A stretch of 64,000 nt of DNA from positions 1,550,001-1,614,000 of the forward strand of contig CAWGKE010000001.1 of NCBI GenBank assembly GCA_963823075.1. The letters run 5' to 3'. A program made the position numbers and the translations under genes. The DNA comes from UBA4732 sp963823075. GTDB lineage: Bacteria; Planctomycetota; Planctomycetia; Gemmatales; Gemmataceae. Below the pieces are notes generated by a model. That model was not told the origin of the DNA, did not search any database, and saw nothing but the letters and a program-made list of their open reading frames with translations. Positions 9,282-17,072 of the stretch are shown here, one piece after another; position 1 is the stretch's first letter, and each line of letters starts with the position of its first letter.

Positions 9282-10064
9282 GTGCTGGTCGAAGAACGTC
9301 GGCAACGAGTGCTGGATCTGATCAGCAAGCGCGGCTTCATCGCCCTGACGGACCTGGCCCGCGCCGTGGCGGTGTCCGAATCGACGCTGCGCCGCGACCT
9401 GGACTACTGGCACCAGCAGGGGGCGGTTCGTCGCACGCACGGCGGGGCCATCTACGTCGGCGACGGCCAGGCGCTGCCGGCGCTGGAGGAGCGGTCGGCG
9501 ACGCAGCTAGAAGAAAAGCAAGCCGTCGCGCGGGCCGCCGTCGCCCGCATCCGGGACGGCGACGCCGTGCTGCTCGACGGCGGCACGACCACGCTGGAGA
9601 CGGCCCGCCTGCTGGTCGGTCGGCCGATGCAGATCGTCACGAACAGCCTGCCGATCGCGATGCTGTTCGCCAACAGCCACGAAACGGACCTCGTGATGCT
9701 CGGCGGCTACGTCTACCCCAAGACCGGCGTGGCGTTGGGGCCGCTGACGGTGCGGATGTTGGACGAGGTCCACGTCCATCAGGCCGTACTGAGCGTCGGC
9801 GGCGTGACCGCGAAGGGGCTGTACAACAGCAATCTCTTGCTGGTGGAGACGGAGCGGCAGATGCTGCGATCCGCCGATGAGGTCGTGGTCGTGGCGGACC
9901 ATACGAAGATCGGCCGGCCGGCGTTGGCCTTCCTGTGCGACTTCGCCGCCGTGGACACGTTCATCACCGACTCCGGCCTGACGGCGGAGCAGCGGCGGCT
10001 TCTGGAACAGAGCGAAGTCCGGCTGATCGTGGCCGGCGAGACGACGGAGGAACAGCAGCCATGA
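9282..10064 (+). CDS. DeoR-family transcriptional regulator of the BMC operon
   Basis: I chose the GTG at 9282 (AGGTGG upstream) because an earlier in-frame TTG coincides with the promoter -35 box. The product has a DeoR winged helix (ERRQRVLDLISKRGFIALTDLA ... ESTLRRDLDYW) and a sugar-phosphate sensor domain with VLLDGGTTTLETARLL, VTNSLPIAMLF, LGGYVYPKTG, SVGGVTAKGLYNSN and VVVADHTKIGR. DeoR proteins repress catabolic operons until a phosphorylated intermediate binds. Its 3' end overlaps pduL by ATGA, so the regulator is co-expressed with the genes it probably controls. Confidence 0.88.
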   Translation: MLVEERRQRVLDLISKRGFIALTDLARAVAVSESTLRRDLDYWHQQGAVRRTHGGAIYVGDGQALPALEERSATQLEEKQAVARAAVARIRDGDAVLLDGGTTTLETARLLVGRPMQIVTNSLPIAMLFANSHETDLVMLGGYVYPKTGVALGPLTVRMLDEVHVHQAVLSVGGVTAKGLYNSNLLLVETERQMLRSADEVVVVADHTKIGRPALAFLCDFAAVDTFITDSGLTAEQRRLLEQSEVRLIVAGETTEEQQP

Positions 10065-10768
10065 GCACGGCCGTGCTGGACCGCTCCCTGGTGGAGCGCC
10101 TGGTGCGCGAGGCCCTGAAGACGCGGCCGAACGGCCACGCGCCCGTTTCCCCTCTCCCCTCGCGGGAGAGGGGCAGGGGTGAGGGGGCCGGCCCGCCTCA
10201 CCCGCTGGTGGTCAACGTCTCGGCCCGGCACTGCCACGTCACGCAGGAAGATTTGGAGCGGCTGTTCGGCAAGGGCCGCAAGCTGACGCCGTTCAAAGCG
10301 CTCTATCAGGACGGCTTTTTCGCGGCCGAGGAAGCGGTCACCGTGATCGGCCCGCGCCAGCGGATGCTGACGAACGTGCGCATCCTCGGCCCGTGCCGCG
10401 ACCATAGCCAGGTGGAACTGGCCTTCACGGACGCCATCCAGCTGGGCCTGGACATTCCGGTGCGCAAGAGCGGCGACCACCGCGAGTCGCCGGGCGCGTA
10501 CCTGATGGGGCCGGCCGGCATGATCCGGCTGGAGCGCGGCGTGATCCGCCACGAGCGCCACGTCCACATGGGCCCGGCCGACGCGGCGTACCACGGCGTC
10601 CAGGACGGCGACCGGCTGAACCTGCGGATCAGGAGCGACTGCTCGGCGGTGTTGGAAGATCTCCTTTGTCGGGTGGCGCCCGCGTCGAAGCTGGAGGTCC
10701 ACATCGACACCGACGAGGGCAACGCGGTGAATCTGGCGAAGGCGACGCACATGGAACTGTTCAAGTAA
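10061..10768 (+). CDS. pduL: PduL-type phosphate propanoyltransferase with encapsulation peptide
   Basis: Converts acyl-CoA plus phosphate to acyl-phosphate plus CoA inside the microcompartment. The 235-residue protein starts with an amphipathic helix (LDRSLVERLVREALKT) of encapsulation-peptide type. The catalytic part shows both PduL zinc-binding His clusters: VSARHCHVTQEDLERLFG and RHERHVHMGPADA. The linker (~residues 28-45) is encoded by a small GC-rich palindrome of dispersed-repeat type. The start overlaps the deoR stop. Lactyl-CoA is the likely physiological substrate, inferred from the aldolase and dehydrogenase in the operon. Confidence 0.92.
   Translation: MSTAVLDRSLVERLVREALKTRPNGHAPVSPLPSRERGRGEGAGPPHPLVVNVSARHCHVTQEDLERLFGKGRKLTPFKALYQDGFFAAEEAVTVIGPRQRMLTNVRILGPCRDHSQVELAFTDAIQLGLDIPVRKSGDHRESPGAYLMGPAGMIRLERGVIRHERHVHMGPADAAYHGVQDGDRLNLRIRSDCSAVLEDLLCRVAPASKLEVHIDTDEGNAVNLAKATHMELFK
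10149..10173. repeat. REP-like palindrome inside the pduL linker
   Basis: CCCCTCTCCC / GGGAGAGGGG form a 10-bp stem. The surrounding ~45 bp encode SPLPSRERGRGEGAG in the pduL frame, between the targeting helix and the enzyme domain. Very similar GC-rich palindromes occur as dispersed repeats in many bacterial genomes, so this looks like an in-frame insertion. Confidence 0.65.
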
Positions 10769-10773
10769 AGAAG

Positions 10774-10894
10774 TTTCACCGCGGAGAACGCGGAGAGCGC
10801 GGAGAGAAAACAAAAGAGCGTTCCAAAGAAATCGCTTTGTCTTCGTGTTTCTCTCTTTCTTCTCTCCGCGCTCTCCGCGTTCTCTGCGGTGAAA
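10774..10894. repeat. Intergenic palindrome of CGCGGAGA units
   Basis: 35-bp arms (10774-10808 and 10860-10894) with one mismatch. Each is built of 9-nt GCGGAGARC-like units and begins TTTCACCGCGGAGAACGCGG. It lies in the transcribed gap between pduL and the first shell gene and could form a large hairpin in the operon mRNA. Confidence 0.87.
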
Positions 10895-10930
10895 TGCTTC
10901 GGGAATGCTAACCCACGGGAGACATTTCAG

Positions 10931-11257
10931 ATGGCAGGTACTCACCTGGAAGCCCTTGGCATGATCGAGACCAAGGGTCTGGTGCCGCTGGTCGAGGCCA
11001 GCGACGCGATGTTGAAGGCGGCCAACGTGACGCTGGTCGGTTGGCAAAAGATCGGCAGCGGCATGGTGACGGCCTTCGTGGTCGGCGACGTGGCGGCGGT
11101 GAAGGCCGCCATCGACGCCGGGGCGGCGGCGGCCGGCCGCGTCGGCGAGGTGGTCGGCGTGCAGGTCATTCCGCGGCCGCACGAGGACCTCGGCGTCGTC
11201 CTGCCCCTGGCGGGCAAGAAGGTCACTCCGGCCCCGGCCGGGGTCAGCGGTTCGTGA
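10931..11257 (+). CDS. BMC-H hexameric shell protein 1
   Basis: A single BMC domain in 108 residues: LEALGMIETKGLVPLVEASDAMLKAANVTLVGW, the pore loop KIGSGMVTAF with Gly42-Ser43-Gly44, and VIPRPHEDL. It forms the hexagonal tiles of the shell facets. The GSG loop is the common pore type for small polar metabolites. A 20-residue C-terminal tail (KKVTPAPAGVSGS) extends past the core fold. It is 27 bp upstream of a second BMC-H gene. Confidence 0.96.
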   Translation: MAGTHLEALGMIETKGLVPLVEASDAMLKAANVTLVGWQKIGSGMVTAFVVGDVAAVKAAIDAGAAAAGRVGEVVGVQVIPRPHEDLGVVLPLAGKKVTPAPAGVSGS

Positions 11258-11284
11258 GCAACCACCCCTAAAGAGGACCCCATA

Positions 11285-11590
11285 ATGGCGAGCAGCAACG
11301 GCAACGGCCGGAACGGCAACGGCGAGGCGCTGGGCCTGATCGAGACGAAGGGCCTGATCGCGACGATCGCCGCGACCGACGCGATGTGCAAGGCGGCCAA
11401 CGTCACCTACGCCGGCCAGGTGCAGATCGGCAACGCCTTCGTGACGACGTTCGTTCGCGGCGACGTCGGCTCGGTGCGGGCGGCGGTGGACGCGGGCGCC
11501 CAGGCGGCCAGCGCCAACGGCGAACTGGTCAGCGCCCACGTCATCCCGCGGCCGGAGCGGGACGTGATCGAAACCTTCCTGGGGAAGTAG
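11285..11590 (+). CDS. BMC-H hexameric shell protein 2
   Basis: 101 residues with a 14-residue Gly/Asn/Ser-rich N-terminal extension, then the BMC fold GLIETKGLIATIAATDAMCKAA. The pore loop reads QIGNAFVTTF, so GNA (49-51) replaces the GSG of its neighbour; the two tiles should differ in pore size or polarity. AAATGAT-free spacing and a ribosome site (AAAGAGGA upstream) support the ATG at 11285. A perfect 50-bp palindrome follows the TAG stop and may set different transcript levels for shell and downstream enzymes. Confidence 0.95.
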   Translation: MASSNGNGRNGNGEALGLIETKGLIATIAATDAMCKAANVTYAGQVQIGNAFVTTFVRGDVGSVRAAVDAGAQAASANGELVSAHVIPRPERDVIETFLGK

Positions 11591-11599
11591 GACGCTGTC

Positions 11600-11649
11600 C
11601 GTTTAGCCGCGGTTCGCAGAACCGCGGTTCTGCGAACCGCGGCTAAACG
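11600..11649. repeat. Perfect 50-bp palindrome, TTTAGCCGC type
   Basis: CGTTTAGCCGCGGTTCGCAG reads identically on the other strand across 11600-11649. The GTTTAGCCGC end recurs in the palindrome at 35376-35438 and, as GGTTAGCCGC, in the one inside ygiQ (54201-54264). It lies between the shell gene and the acetate-kinase-like gene. Confidence 0.9.
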
Positions 11650-11666
11650 CGAAGCGAACATCGGGA

Positions 11667-12850
11667 ATGAAAATCCTCGTCGCCAACCTGGGCAGCACCA
11701 GCTTCAAGTATCGCCTGTTCGACATGGCGGACGAGCGCGTGCTGCGCGCGGCGGCGTGGAGCGCATCGGCTCGCCGCAGTCGCGCTGCTTCATCGAGGCG
11801 GGCGGCGCTCGCGAGGAAACGACCGTCGAGGCGCGCGACCATGCCGCGGCAGTGCGGCTCTGTCTGCAACAGTTGGCCGACCCGAAGCGCCATTGCCTCG
11901 AAAACCCGTCGGACCTGGCGGCCATCGGCTTCAAGGCCGTCCACGCCCGCGGCGTGACCGGCGTGCAGCGCGTCGATGACGTGGTGCTGTCAGCGATGGA
12001 CGACTACGCGGACGTGGCGCCGGCCCACAACCCGCCCTACGTCGCGGCCATGCGACTCCTGTCGCGCGAGCTGCCGGAGATCCCGCTGATCGCGGCGTTC
12101 GAGACGGGGTTTCACGAATCCATTGCGCCGGCGGAGCGGCTCTACGCCGTGCCGATGGAGTGGGCGACGAAGCACGGCGTCCAGCGCTGGGGCTTCCACG
12201 GCGCCAGCCACCGCTACATCGCCGGGCGCACTGCCCAGCTGCTGAACAAGCCGGGCGCGAAGATCGTCTCGTGCCACCTCGGCGGCAGCAGTTCCTTGTG
12301 CGCCATGGAAGAGGGCGTATCGGTCGCCAACAGCCTGGGCATGAGTCCGCAGAGCGGCTTGCCGCACAACAACCGCGTCGGCGACTTCGACGTGTTCGCG
12401 CTGCCGGCGCTGATGCGGGCGACCGGCAAGACGCTGGAACAGCTGCTCGACGACCTGGCGAACCGTTCCGGTCTGCTCGGACTGAGCGGCCACAACGACC
12501 TCCGCGACATCGAGGCGGCGGCGACCCGCGGCGAAGCGGCGTCCGTCACGGCCCTGGACGTGTTCGTCGCCTCGGTGCGGCGCTACCTCGGCGCCTACCT
12601 CGTGCTGCTGGGCGGGGCCGATGCGATCGTGTTCACCGGCGGCATCGGCGAGAACTCGTCGCGGATGCGCGAGGCCGTCTGCGCCGACCTCGGCTGGTTT
12701 GGGATCGCGCTCGACCCGGTGCGAAACCGGGAGGCGAAGGGCGAGGCGCCGATCCACGACCTCGGCAGCCGCGTGCAGATCTGGATCATGCCGACCAACG
12801 AGGAGCTGGTGGTGGCCCGGCAGGCGAAGGCGCTGCTGGAAGGACAATAA
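11667..12850 (+). CDS. Acetate-kinase-like enzyme of the BMC operon, one frameshift
   Basis: Member of the acetate/propionate kinase (ASKHA) family, expected to make ATP from the acyl-phosphate produced by PduL. N-terminal VANLGSTSFKYRLFD is followed near 11740 by loss of one G; the next frame resumes with VERIGSPQSRCFIEAG and runs to 12850. It keeps RWGFHGASHRYIAGR and FTGGIGENSSRMRE. It departs from classical AckA: HLGGSSSL replaces HLGNGSS, and LPHNNRVGDFD replaces the usual GTRSGDxD segment, keeping the Arg. No encapsulation helix is visible. Confidence 0.85.
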
Positions 12851-12866
12851 CCGAGTGAGGCCGGTC

Positions 12867-13178
12867 ATGTTTTTGGCGCGGGTGACGGGCGTGGTCGTGG
12901 CGACGCAGAAGGTCGCGTCGATGACCGGCTCGAAGCTGCTGACCGTGGAACCGCTGCGGGTGGACCCGCAGGGCCGCGATCGCCTCGTCGGCACCGGCCG
13001 CAGCTTCGTCTGCGTGGACACGGTGGGGGCCGGCCAGGGCGAGACGGTGCTGATTTGCCAGGGATCGAGCGCCCGCTTCACGCCGGAGACGGAAAAACTG
13101 CCGATCGACGCCGCCGTCATCGGCATCGTGGACAGCGTCAACGTCGAGGGCCGTGCGGTCTTCTCGGCGAGGGAATAG
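12867..13178 (+). CDS. BMC-P (EutN/CcmL) pentameric shell protein 1
   Basis: 103 residues starting MFLARVTGVVVATQKVASMTG, the classical EutN/CcmL opening, with VCVDTVGAGQGETVLICQGSSAR and IDAAVIGIVDSVNVEGR. Pentamers cap the shell vertices. It is the most canonical of three such proteins in the operon. It begins 16 bp after the kinase gene. Confidence 0.95.
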   Translation: MFLARVTGVVVATQKVASMTGSKLLTVEPLRVDPQGRDRLVGTGRSFVCVDTVGAGQGETVLICQGSSARFTPETEKLPIDAAVIGIVDSVNVEGRAVFSARE

Positions 13179-13244
13179 CCGGTCTTCATAGGTCCTCTAG
13201 GACCCATCAGGACCCATGGGACTGCGTTACAGGACTATCACGCG

Positions 13245-14675
13245 ATGCAAGTCACCGACGAACTCATCCGCGGCGTGGTGCAGCAGGTGCTGTCCCAGGT
13301 GCGCAACAGCAAGGTCGCTCCGCCGTCCAGCGGCAACGGCAAGGCCGTGAGCGTCCGCGGCGTCTTCCAGGACGTGAACCAGGCCGTCGCCGCCGCGACC
13401 GAGGCCCAGCGCCGCTTCGAGGCCCGCGGGCTGGACGACCGCCGCAAGGCCGTCGCCTGCATCCGCCGCATCTGCACGCAGCAAGCTGAACAGCTCGGCC
13501 GCGAGGAGCTTGAAGAAACCAAGATCGGCCGATTGGCCCACAAGATCGAGAAACTCACGGTCATCGCCGACCGCATCCCCGGCGTCGAGTTCCTGCGAAC
13601 CGATGCCTTCAGCGGCGAGAACGGCGTGGCGCTCCAGGAGTACGCCCCGTTCGGCGTCATCGGCGTCATCACGCCCGTGACGCACTCCCTGCCGACCCTG
13701 GCCTGCAACGCCATCAACATGCTGGCGTCCGGCAACGCCATCGTCTGCAACCCGCACCCCGGCGGCGCCCGCATTGCCTGCAAGGGCGTTCATCTGTTCA
13801 ATCAAGCGATCTTTGAAGCGATCGGCATCGACAACCTCATCACGATTATCGAGAAGCCGACGCTGGAATCGGCCCAGGCGATCTTCGACCATCGGGACGT
13901 GCGAATGCTGTGCGTGACCGGCGGCCCCGCCGTCGGCAGGGCGGCGCTGCGCAGCCCCAAGCGCACCGTCGTCGCCGGGCCGGGCAACCCGCCGGTCGTC
14001 GTCGATGAAACCGCCGACCTGGACAACGCCGCCCGCTCCATCGTCGCCGGGGCCGCCTACGACAACAACCTCCTTTGCATTGGCGAAAAGGAGGTCTTCG
14101 CCGTGGCGTCGATCTTCGACGAGCTGATGAGCGCGATGACCGCCCACAAGGCCGTCCGGCTGGACGCGAAGCAGATCGAGGCCTTGACGAAGGCGGCCTT
14201 CGTCCCGTCGGAAGACAAAAAACATCTGCTGGTGAACAAGGATTTCATCGGCCAGGACGCCGCCGTGCTGGCGGAAAAGATTGGCGTCAAGGTCCCGGCT
14301 GACACCGAGCTGCTCTTCGGCGAGACGGACGAGTCGAACCCGTTCGTGGAGCAAGAGCAGATGATGCCATTCGTGCCGTTCGTCCGCACGCCGGACGTGG
14401 ACGCGGCCATCGCCCTGGCCAAGAAATATGAACACGGCTTCAAGCACACCAGCATCATCCACTCGCGCAACCTGGAGACGATCACCCGGATGGGCCGGGC
14501 GATGGACACGACGTTGTACGTCCAGAACGGCCCGAGCATGGCCGGCCTCGGCAGCGGCGGCGAGGGCTACCTCAGTTTCAGCATCGCCACGCCGACCGGC
14601 GAGGGCGTCACCACGCCGCTGACGTTCACTCGGCAACGGCGGTCCACCACGGTCGGCGCCCTGCGGGTGCTTTGA
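13245..14675 (+). CDS. CoA-acylating aldehyde dehydrogenase of the BMC (PduP/EutE-like)
   Basis: Oxidises an aldehyde (probably L-lactaldehyde) with NAD and CoA to the acyl-CoA. 476 residues. The N-terminal amphipathic helix VTDELIRGVVQQVLSQVRN is an encapsulation peptide, followed by a Ser/Gly linker to ~residue 35. The nucleotide-binding region has PFGVIGVITPVTHSLPTL and VTGGPAVGRAAL. The catalytic Cys is residue 278 (NNLLCIGEKEVF). The C terminus GEGVTTPLTFTRQRR is typical of BMC aldehyde dehydrogenases. It is intact, unlike the neighbouring kinase gene. Confidence 0.95.
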   Translation: MQVTDELIRGVVQQVLSQVRNSKVAPPSSGNGKAVSVRGVFQDVNQAVAAATEAQRRFEARGLDDRRKAVACIRRICTQQAEQLGREELEETKIGRLAHKIEKLTVIADRIPGVEFLRTDAFSGENGVALQEYAPFGVIGVITPVTHSLPTLACNAINMLASGNAIVCNPHPGGARIACKGVHLFNQAIFEAIGIDNLITIIEKPTLESAQAIFDHRDVRMLCVTGGPAVGRAALRSPKRTVVAGPGNPPVVVDETADLDNAARSIVAGAAYDNNLLCIGEKEVFAVASIFDELMSAMTAHKAVRLDAKQIEALTKAAFVPSEDKKHLLVNKDFIGQDAAVLAEKIGVKVPADTELLFGETDESNPFVEQEQMMPFVPFVRTPDVDAAIALAKKYEHGFKHTSIIHSRNLETITRMGRAMDTTLYVQNGPSMAGLGSGGEGYLSFSIATPTGEGVTTPLTFTRQRRSTTVGALRVL

Positions 14676-14688
14676 GACGGGGGATGCG

Positions 14689-14970
14689 ATGGCCGACCTC
14701 AGTTTCAGGCCGGACCCGGAGCCGCCTCCGGCGTCGAAGCCGGACAAACCGCCGCCCCCGCCGTGGGTGGCCGGCTGCAAGAGCGGCCTGCTGACGGTGC
14801 TGTCGTTCTTCTTTCTGCTGTTCCTGATGTTCATGATGTGCGCGGGCTTCCTCGTCACCAACCATAACGTGGAAGCGGTGAATAAAAAGATCGACGAACT
14901 CCAGAAAGATGTGAAGGACCTGAAAGCGCAGAAGCCGGACGACAAGGGCATGCCGCCGGCGGCCAACTGA
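14689..14970 (+). CDS. Small membrane protein with Pro-rich N terminus and coiled coil
   Basis: 93 residues: a proline-rich cytoplasmic start (DPEPPPASKPDKPPPPP), one hydrophobic helix (LLTVLSFFFLLFLMFMMCAGFL, ~35-56) and a short charged coiled coil (VNKKIDELQKDVKDLKAQ). I do not recognise a family. It lies in tight array between the aldehyde dehydrogenase and the second BMC-P gene, so it is probably co-expressed. Tethering or positioning the organelle at a membrane is a guess that fits its layout. Confidence 0.75.
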   Translation: MADLSFRPDPEPPPASKPDKPPPPPWVAGCKSGLLTVLSFFFLLFLMFMMCAGFLVTNHNVEAVNKKIDELQKDVKDLKAQKPDDKGMPPAAN

Positions 14971-14986
14971 CGGCGAGGAGTCATCC

Positions 14987-15244
14987 GTGCAAATCGGCCG
15001 GGTGGTGGGACACGCGACGGCGACGGTGAAGCACGCCAGCATGAAAGGTTGGCGGCTCTTGCTGGTGCAACTGCTGCTGGCGGACGGCAAGGAAGACGGC
15101 GAGCCGCTGCTGGTGATCGACCACCTCGGCGCCGGGTCGGGATCGCGGGTGATCGTGACCAACGAGGGGGCGGCGGTGCGGGAGTTGGTTGGCGCGAAAA
15201 ACTCGCCGATCCGCTGGATGGTGCTGGGGATGTGCGACGCATGA
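14987..15244 (+). CDS. BMC-P (EutN/CcmL) pentameric shell protein 2
   Basis: 85 residues from a GTG preceded by GCGAGGAG. It opens MQIGRVVGHATATVKHASMKGWRLLLVQ and has LLVIDHLGAGSGSRVIVTNEGAAVREL, matching the EutN/CcmL fold but diverged from the first copy. The C terminus IRWMVLGMCDA corresponds to the strand that closes the pentamer. Its stop overlaps the ATG of the RpiB-like gene (ATGA at 15241-15244). Confidence 0.92.
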   Translation: MQIGRVVGHATATVKHASMKGWRLLLVQLLLADGKEDGEPLLVIDHLGAGSGSRVIVTNEGAAVRELVGAKNSPIRWMVLGMCDA

Positions 15245-15699
15245 GCGGCGACGGGCGAACTCCTGGGACGACGCGGCTGGCGGCCGAGGAGCGGCCGTAC
15301 CCGATGGTGCGGGCGGTCCTGGCGTCCGCGGCGCGGGAGGGCTTGCGACTGCGGGAGTTTCCCGCCGCCGGCGGCGGGCTGCTCTGCCGCTGGGCGAAGG
15401 CCGTGGCCGAGTGCGTGGCCCGCGGCGATTGCGCCGGCGGCGTGGTCTTCTGCGACGACCCGGCCCTGGTTTGCTGCGTGGCCAACAAGCTGCCGGGACT
15501 GCGGGCCGCCGCCGTGACGACGGTCGCCCAGGCGGCCCGCGCGACGCTGACGCTCGGCGCCAACTTGCTGGCCGTCGAGGCGCCCGGCCGGACGTACTTC
15601 GAGCTGCGGCAAATGGTGCGGTTGCTGTGTGCGGGATCGACCTGCCCGGACGGGCCGGCCGACACCCTGCGGGAGCTGGACGGTCATGCGCATCGCTGA
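15241..15699 (+). CDS. RpiB/LacAB-like protein with altered active site
   Basis: 152 residues. The segment GGVVFCDDPALVCCVANKLP, followed by GLRAAAVTTVAQAARATLTLGANLLAVEA and a helix FELRQMVRLLC, aligns by pattern with ribose-5-phosphate isomerase B (GxxxCGTGIGMSIAANKxxGIRAA ... NxLxLGAR). The CGTG anion-binding loop is replaced by CDDPAL, so classical isomerase chemistry is doubtful. Coupling to BMC-P genes at both ends (ATGA overlap upstream, 14-nt overlap downstream) suggests a BMC-linked role. Confidence 0.65.
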   Translation: MSGDGRTPGTTRLAAEERPYPMVRAVLASAAREGLRLREFPAAGGGLLCRWAKAVAECVARGDCAGGVVFCDDPALVCCVANKLPGLRAAAVTTVAQAARATLTLGANLLAVEAPGRTYFELRQMVRLLCAGSTCPDGPADTLRELDGHAHR

Positions 15700-15970
15700 G
15701 GTGATCGGCACGGTGACGCTGTCGCGCTGCCACCCCACGTTGGTCGGCGCGACGTGGTTGATCGGCGTGCCGTTCAGTCTGAAGGCGCTGCAAGCGGACG
15801 CGCCCGACGGCGAGGACCTGGTGATCTACGACGAGCTGGGGGCCGGCGGCGGCGCCCGTATTGGGTTCAGCGAGGGGGCGGAAGCGGCGGCACCGTTTCA
15901 TCCCAAGAGGAAGCCGGTGGATGCGTACTGCGCGTGCATCTTGGACCAGATCGTGGCGACGGGTTTCTAG
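15686..15970 (+). CDS. BMC-P (EutN/CcmL) pentameric shell protein 3
   Basis: 94 residues, start MRIAEVIGTVTLSRCHPTLVG inside the end of the RpiB-like gene. It has the EutN pattern WLIGVPFSLKALQA ... LVIYDELGAGGGARIGFSEGAEAA and a C terminus PVDAYCACILDQIVATGF. It is one of three distinct vertex proteins in the locus; their different sequences suggest different vertex functions or stoichiometry. Confidence 0.93.
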   Translation: MRIAEVIGTVTLSRCHPTLVGATWLIGVPFSLKALQADAPDGEDLVIYDELGAGGGARIGFSEGAEAAAPFHPKRKPVDAYCACILDQIVATGF

Positions 15971-15992
15971 ACCGGAACTGGTGTGAATTTGG

Positions 15993-16175
15993 ATGTCGTC
16001 ATTCAAGTGTTTCAAATGCGGGCAGATAGGGTTCCTCTTGGACGGGAAGATCGGTGAACTTCCCAACGTGCCCTGTCTGGAGTGCTGGAAGAAGCTATCC
16101 GAAGAGGAAAAGCAGGCATTGGGAGTGAAGAACGAGCGGCTCACAGAGTCCAAAGGCGACCATGAACGAACATAA
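15993..16175 (+). CDS. Small zinc-ribbon protein in the BMC operon
   Basis: 60 residues with KCFKCG and PCLECW, two CxxC knuckles about 20 residues apart, then a charged helix EEEKQALGVKNERL. The 3' end overlaps the aldolase start by 14 nt, so translation may be coupled. I recognise no family. It could bind nucleic acid or protein, or deliver metal to the Zn-dependent aldolase; none of these is shown. Confidence 0.65.
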   Translation: MSSFKCFKCGQIGFLLDGKIGELPNVPCLECWKKLSEEEKQALGVKNERLTESKGDHERT

Positions 16176-17025
16176 ACTCAAAGAGCAGATCTGCGAAATC
16201 GGCCGGCGGCTGTACGCCAAGGGCTTCGCCGCCGCCAACGACGGCAACATCACCATTCGCCTCAACGACCGCGAGGTGCTCTGCACGCCGACGATGGTGT
16301 CCAAGGGCTTTCTCAAGCCGGAAGACATCTGCAAAGTGGATTACGACGGCAAGCAGCTGGCCGGCGTCAAGAAGCGCACCAGCGAGGTGCTGCTTCACCT
16401 GGCCGTCTACCGGGCCAGGCCCGACGTGATGGGCGTCGTCCACTGCCACCCGCCCTACGCCACGGCCTTCGCCGTCGCCCAGGAGCCGATCCCCAAGTGC
16501 GTGCTGCCGGAGGTCGAGGTCTTCCTCGGCGAAGTGCCCATCGCGGAGTACGAGACGCCCGGCACGCAGAAGTTCGCCGACTGCGTGCTGCCCTACGTCC
16601 GCGACTGCAACACCATCATCCTCGCCAACCACGGCACGGTCACGTTTGGTCCGGATCTCGAAAAGGCGTATTTCAACACGGAGATCATCGACGCCTACTG
16701 CAAGATCCTGCTGCTGGCCCGGCAGCTCGGCCGCGTCAACTATTTCAGCGAGCAGCAGACCCGGGAGCTGATGGGGTTCAAGAAGAGATTGGGCTACGAC
16801 GACGTCCGTTTCAAGAACCCGGACTGCGAGCTGTGCGGCCCCAGCACGTTCAACGGGCCGGAGGGGCAGTACGTCCTGGAGCCGCACGCTTTTGCACAGG
16901 ACGCCGCCGCCGCGCCGGGCCTGGACGGCCGCGTCAGCCGCAACGGCGCCGCCCTGGACATGGACGATCTGGTGCGGACCATAACGGATCAGGTCATGGC
17001 CGCGCTGGCCGGGGCCGGGGTTTGA
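16162..17025 (+). CDS. Class II (Zn) sugar-phosphate aldolase with C-terminal encapsulation peptide
   Basis: Family of L-fuculose-/L-rhamnulose-1-phosphate aldolases, splitting the sugar phosphate to dihydroxyacetone phosphate and L-lactaldehyde. 287 residues; the metal ligands are seen in VVHCHPPYATAF and LANHGTVTFG, with the substrate loop AANDGNITIRL near the N terminus. Beyond the ~215-residue catalytic core there is a CELCG-containing linker and a final amphipathic helix MDDLVRTITDQVMAALAGAG, a C-terminal encapsulation peptide. This links the sugar step to the shell, as in PV-type BMC loci. Confidence 0.93.
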   Translation: MNEHKLKEQICEIGRRLYAKGFAAANDGNITIRLNDREVLCTPTMVSKGFLKPEDICKVDYDGKQLAGVKKRTSEVLLHLAVYRARPDVMGVVHCHPPYATAFAVAQEPIPKCVLPEVEVFLGEVPIAEYETPGTQKFADCVLPYVRDCNTIILANHGTVTFGPDLEKAYFNTEIIDAYCKILLLARQLGRVNYFSEQQTRELMGFKKRLGYDDVRFKNPDCELCGPSTFNGPEGQYVLEPHAFAQDAAAAPGLDGRVSRNGAALDMDDLVRTITDQVMAALAGAGV

Positions 17026-17072
17026 CCCTGTCGGAGGTCGGCGGGGCGACGCGCCTTGCCGAATGGACGATC

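Noticed and set aside
13227..15665. Long open frame on the minus strand across the BMC genes (about 800 codons)
   Set aside because: It lies opposite intact, recognisable BMC genes, has no domain, and long antisense frames are expected in GC-rich DNA.
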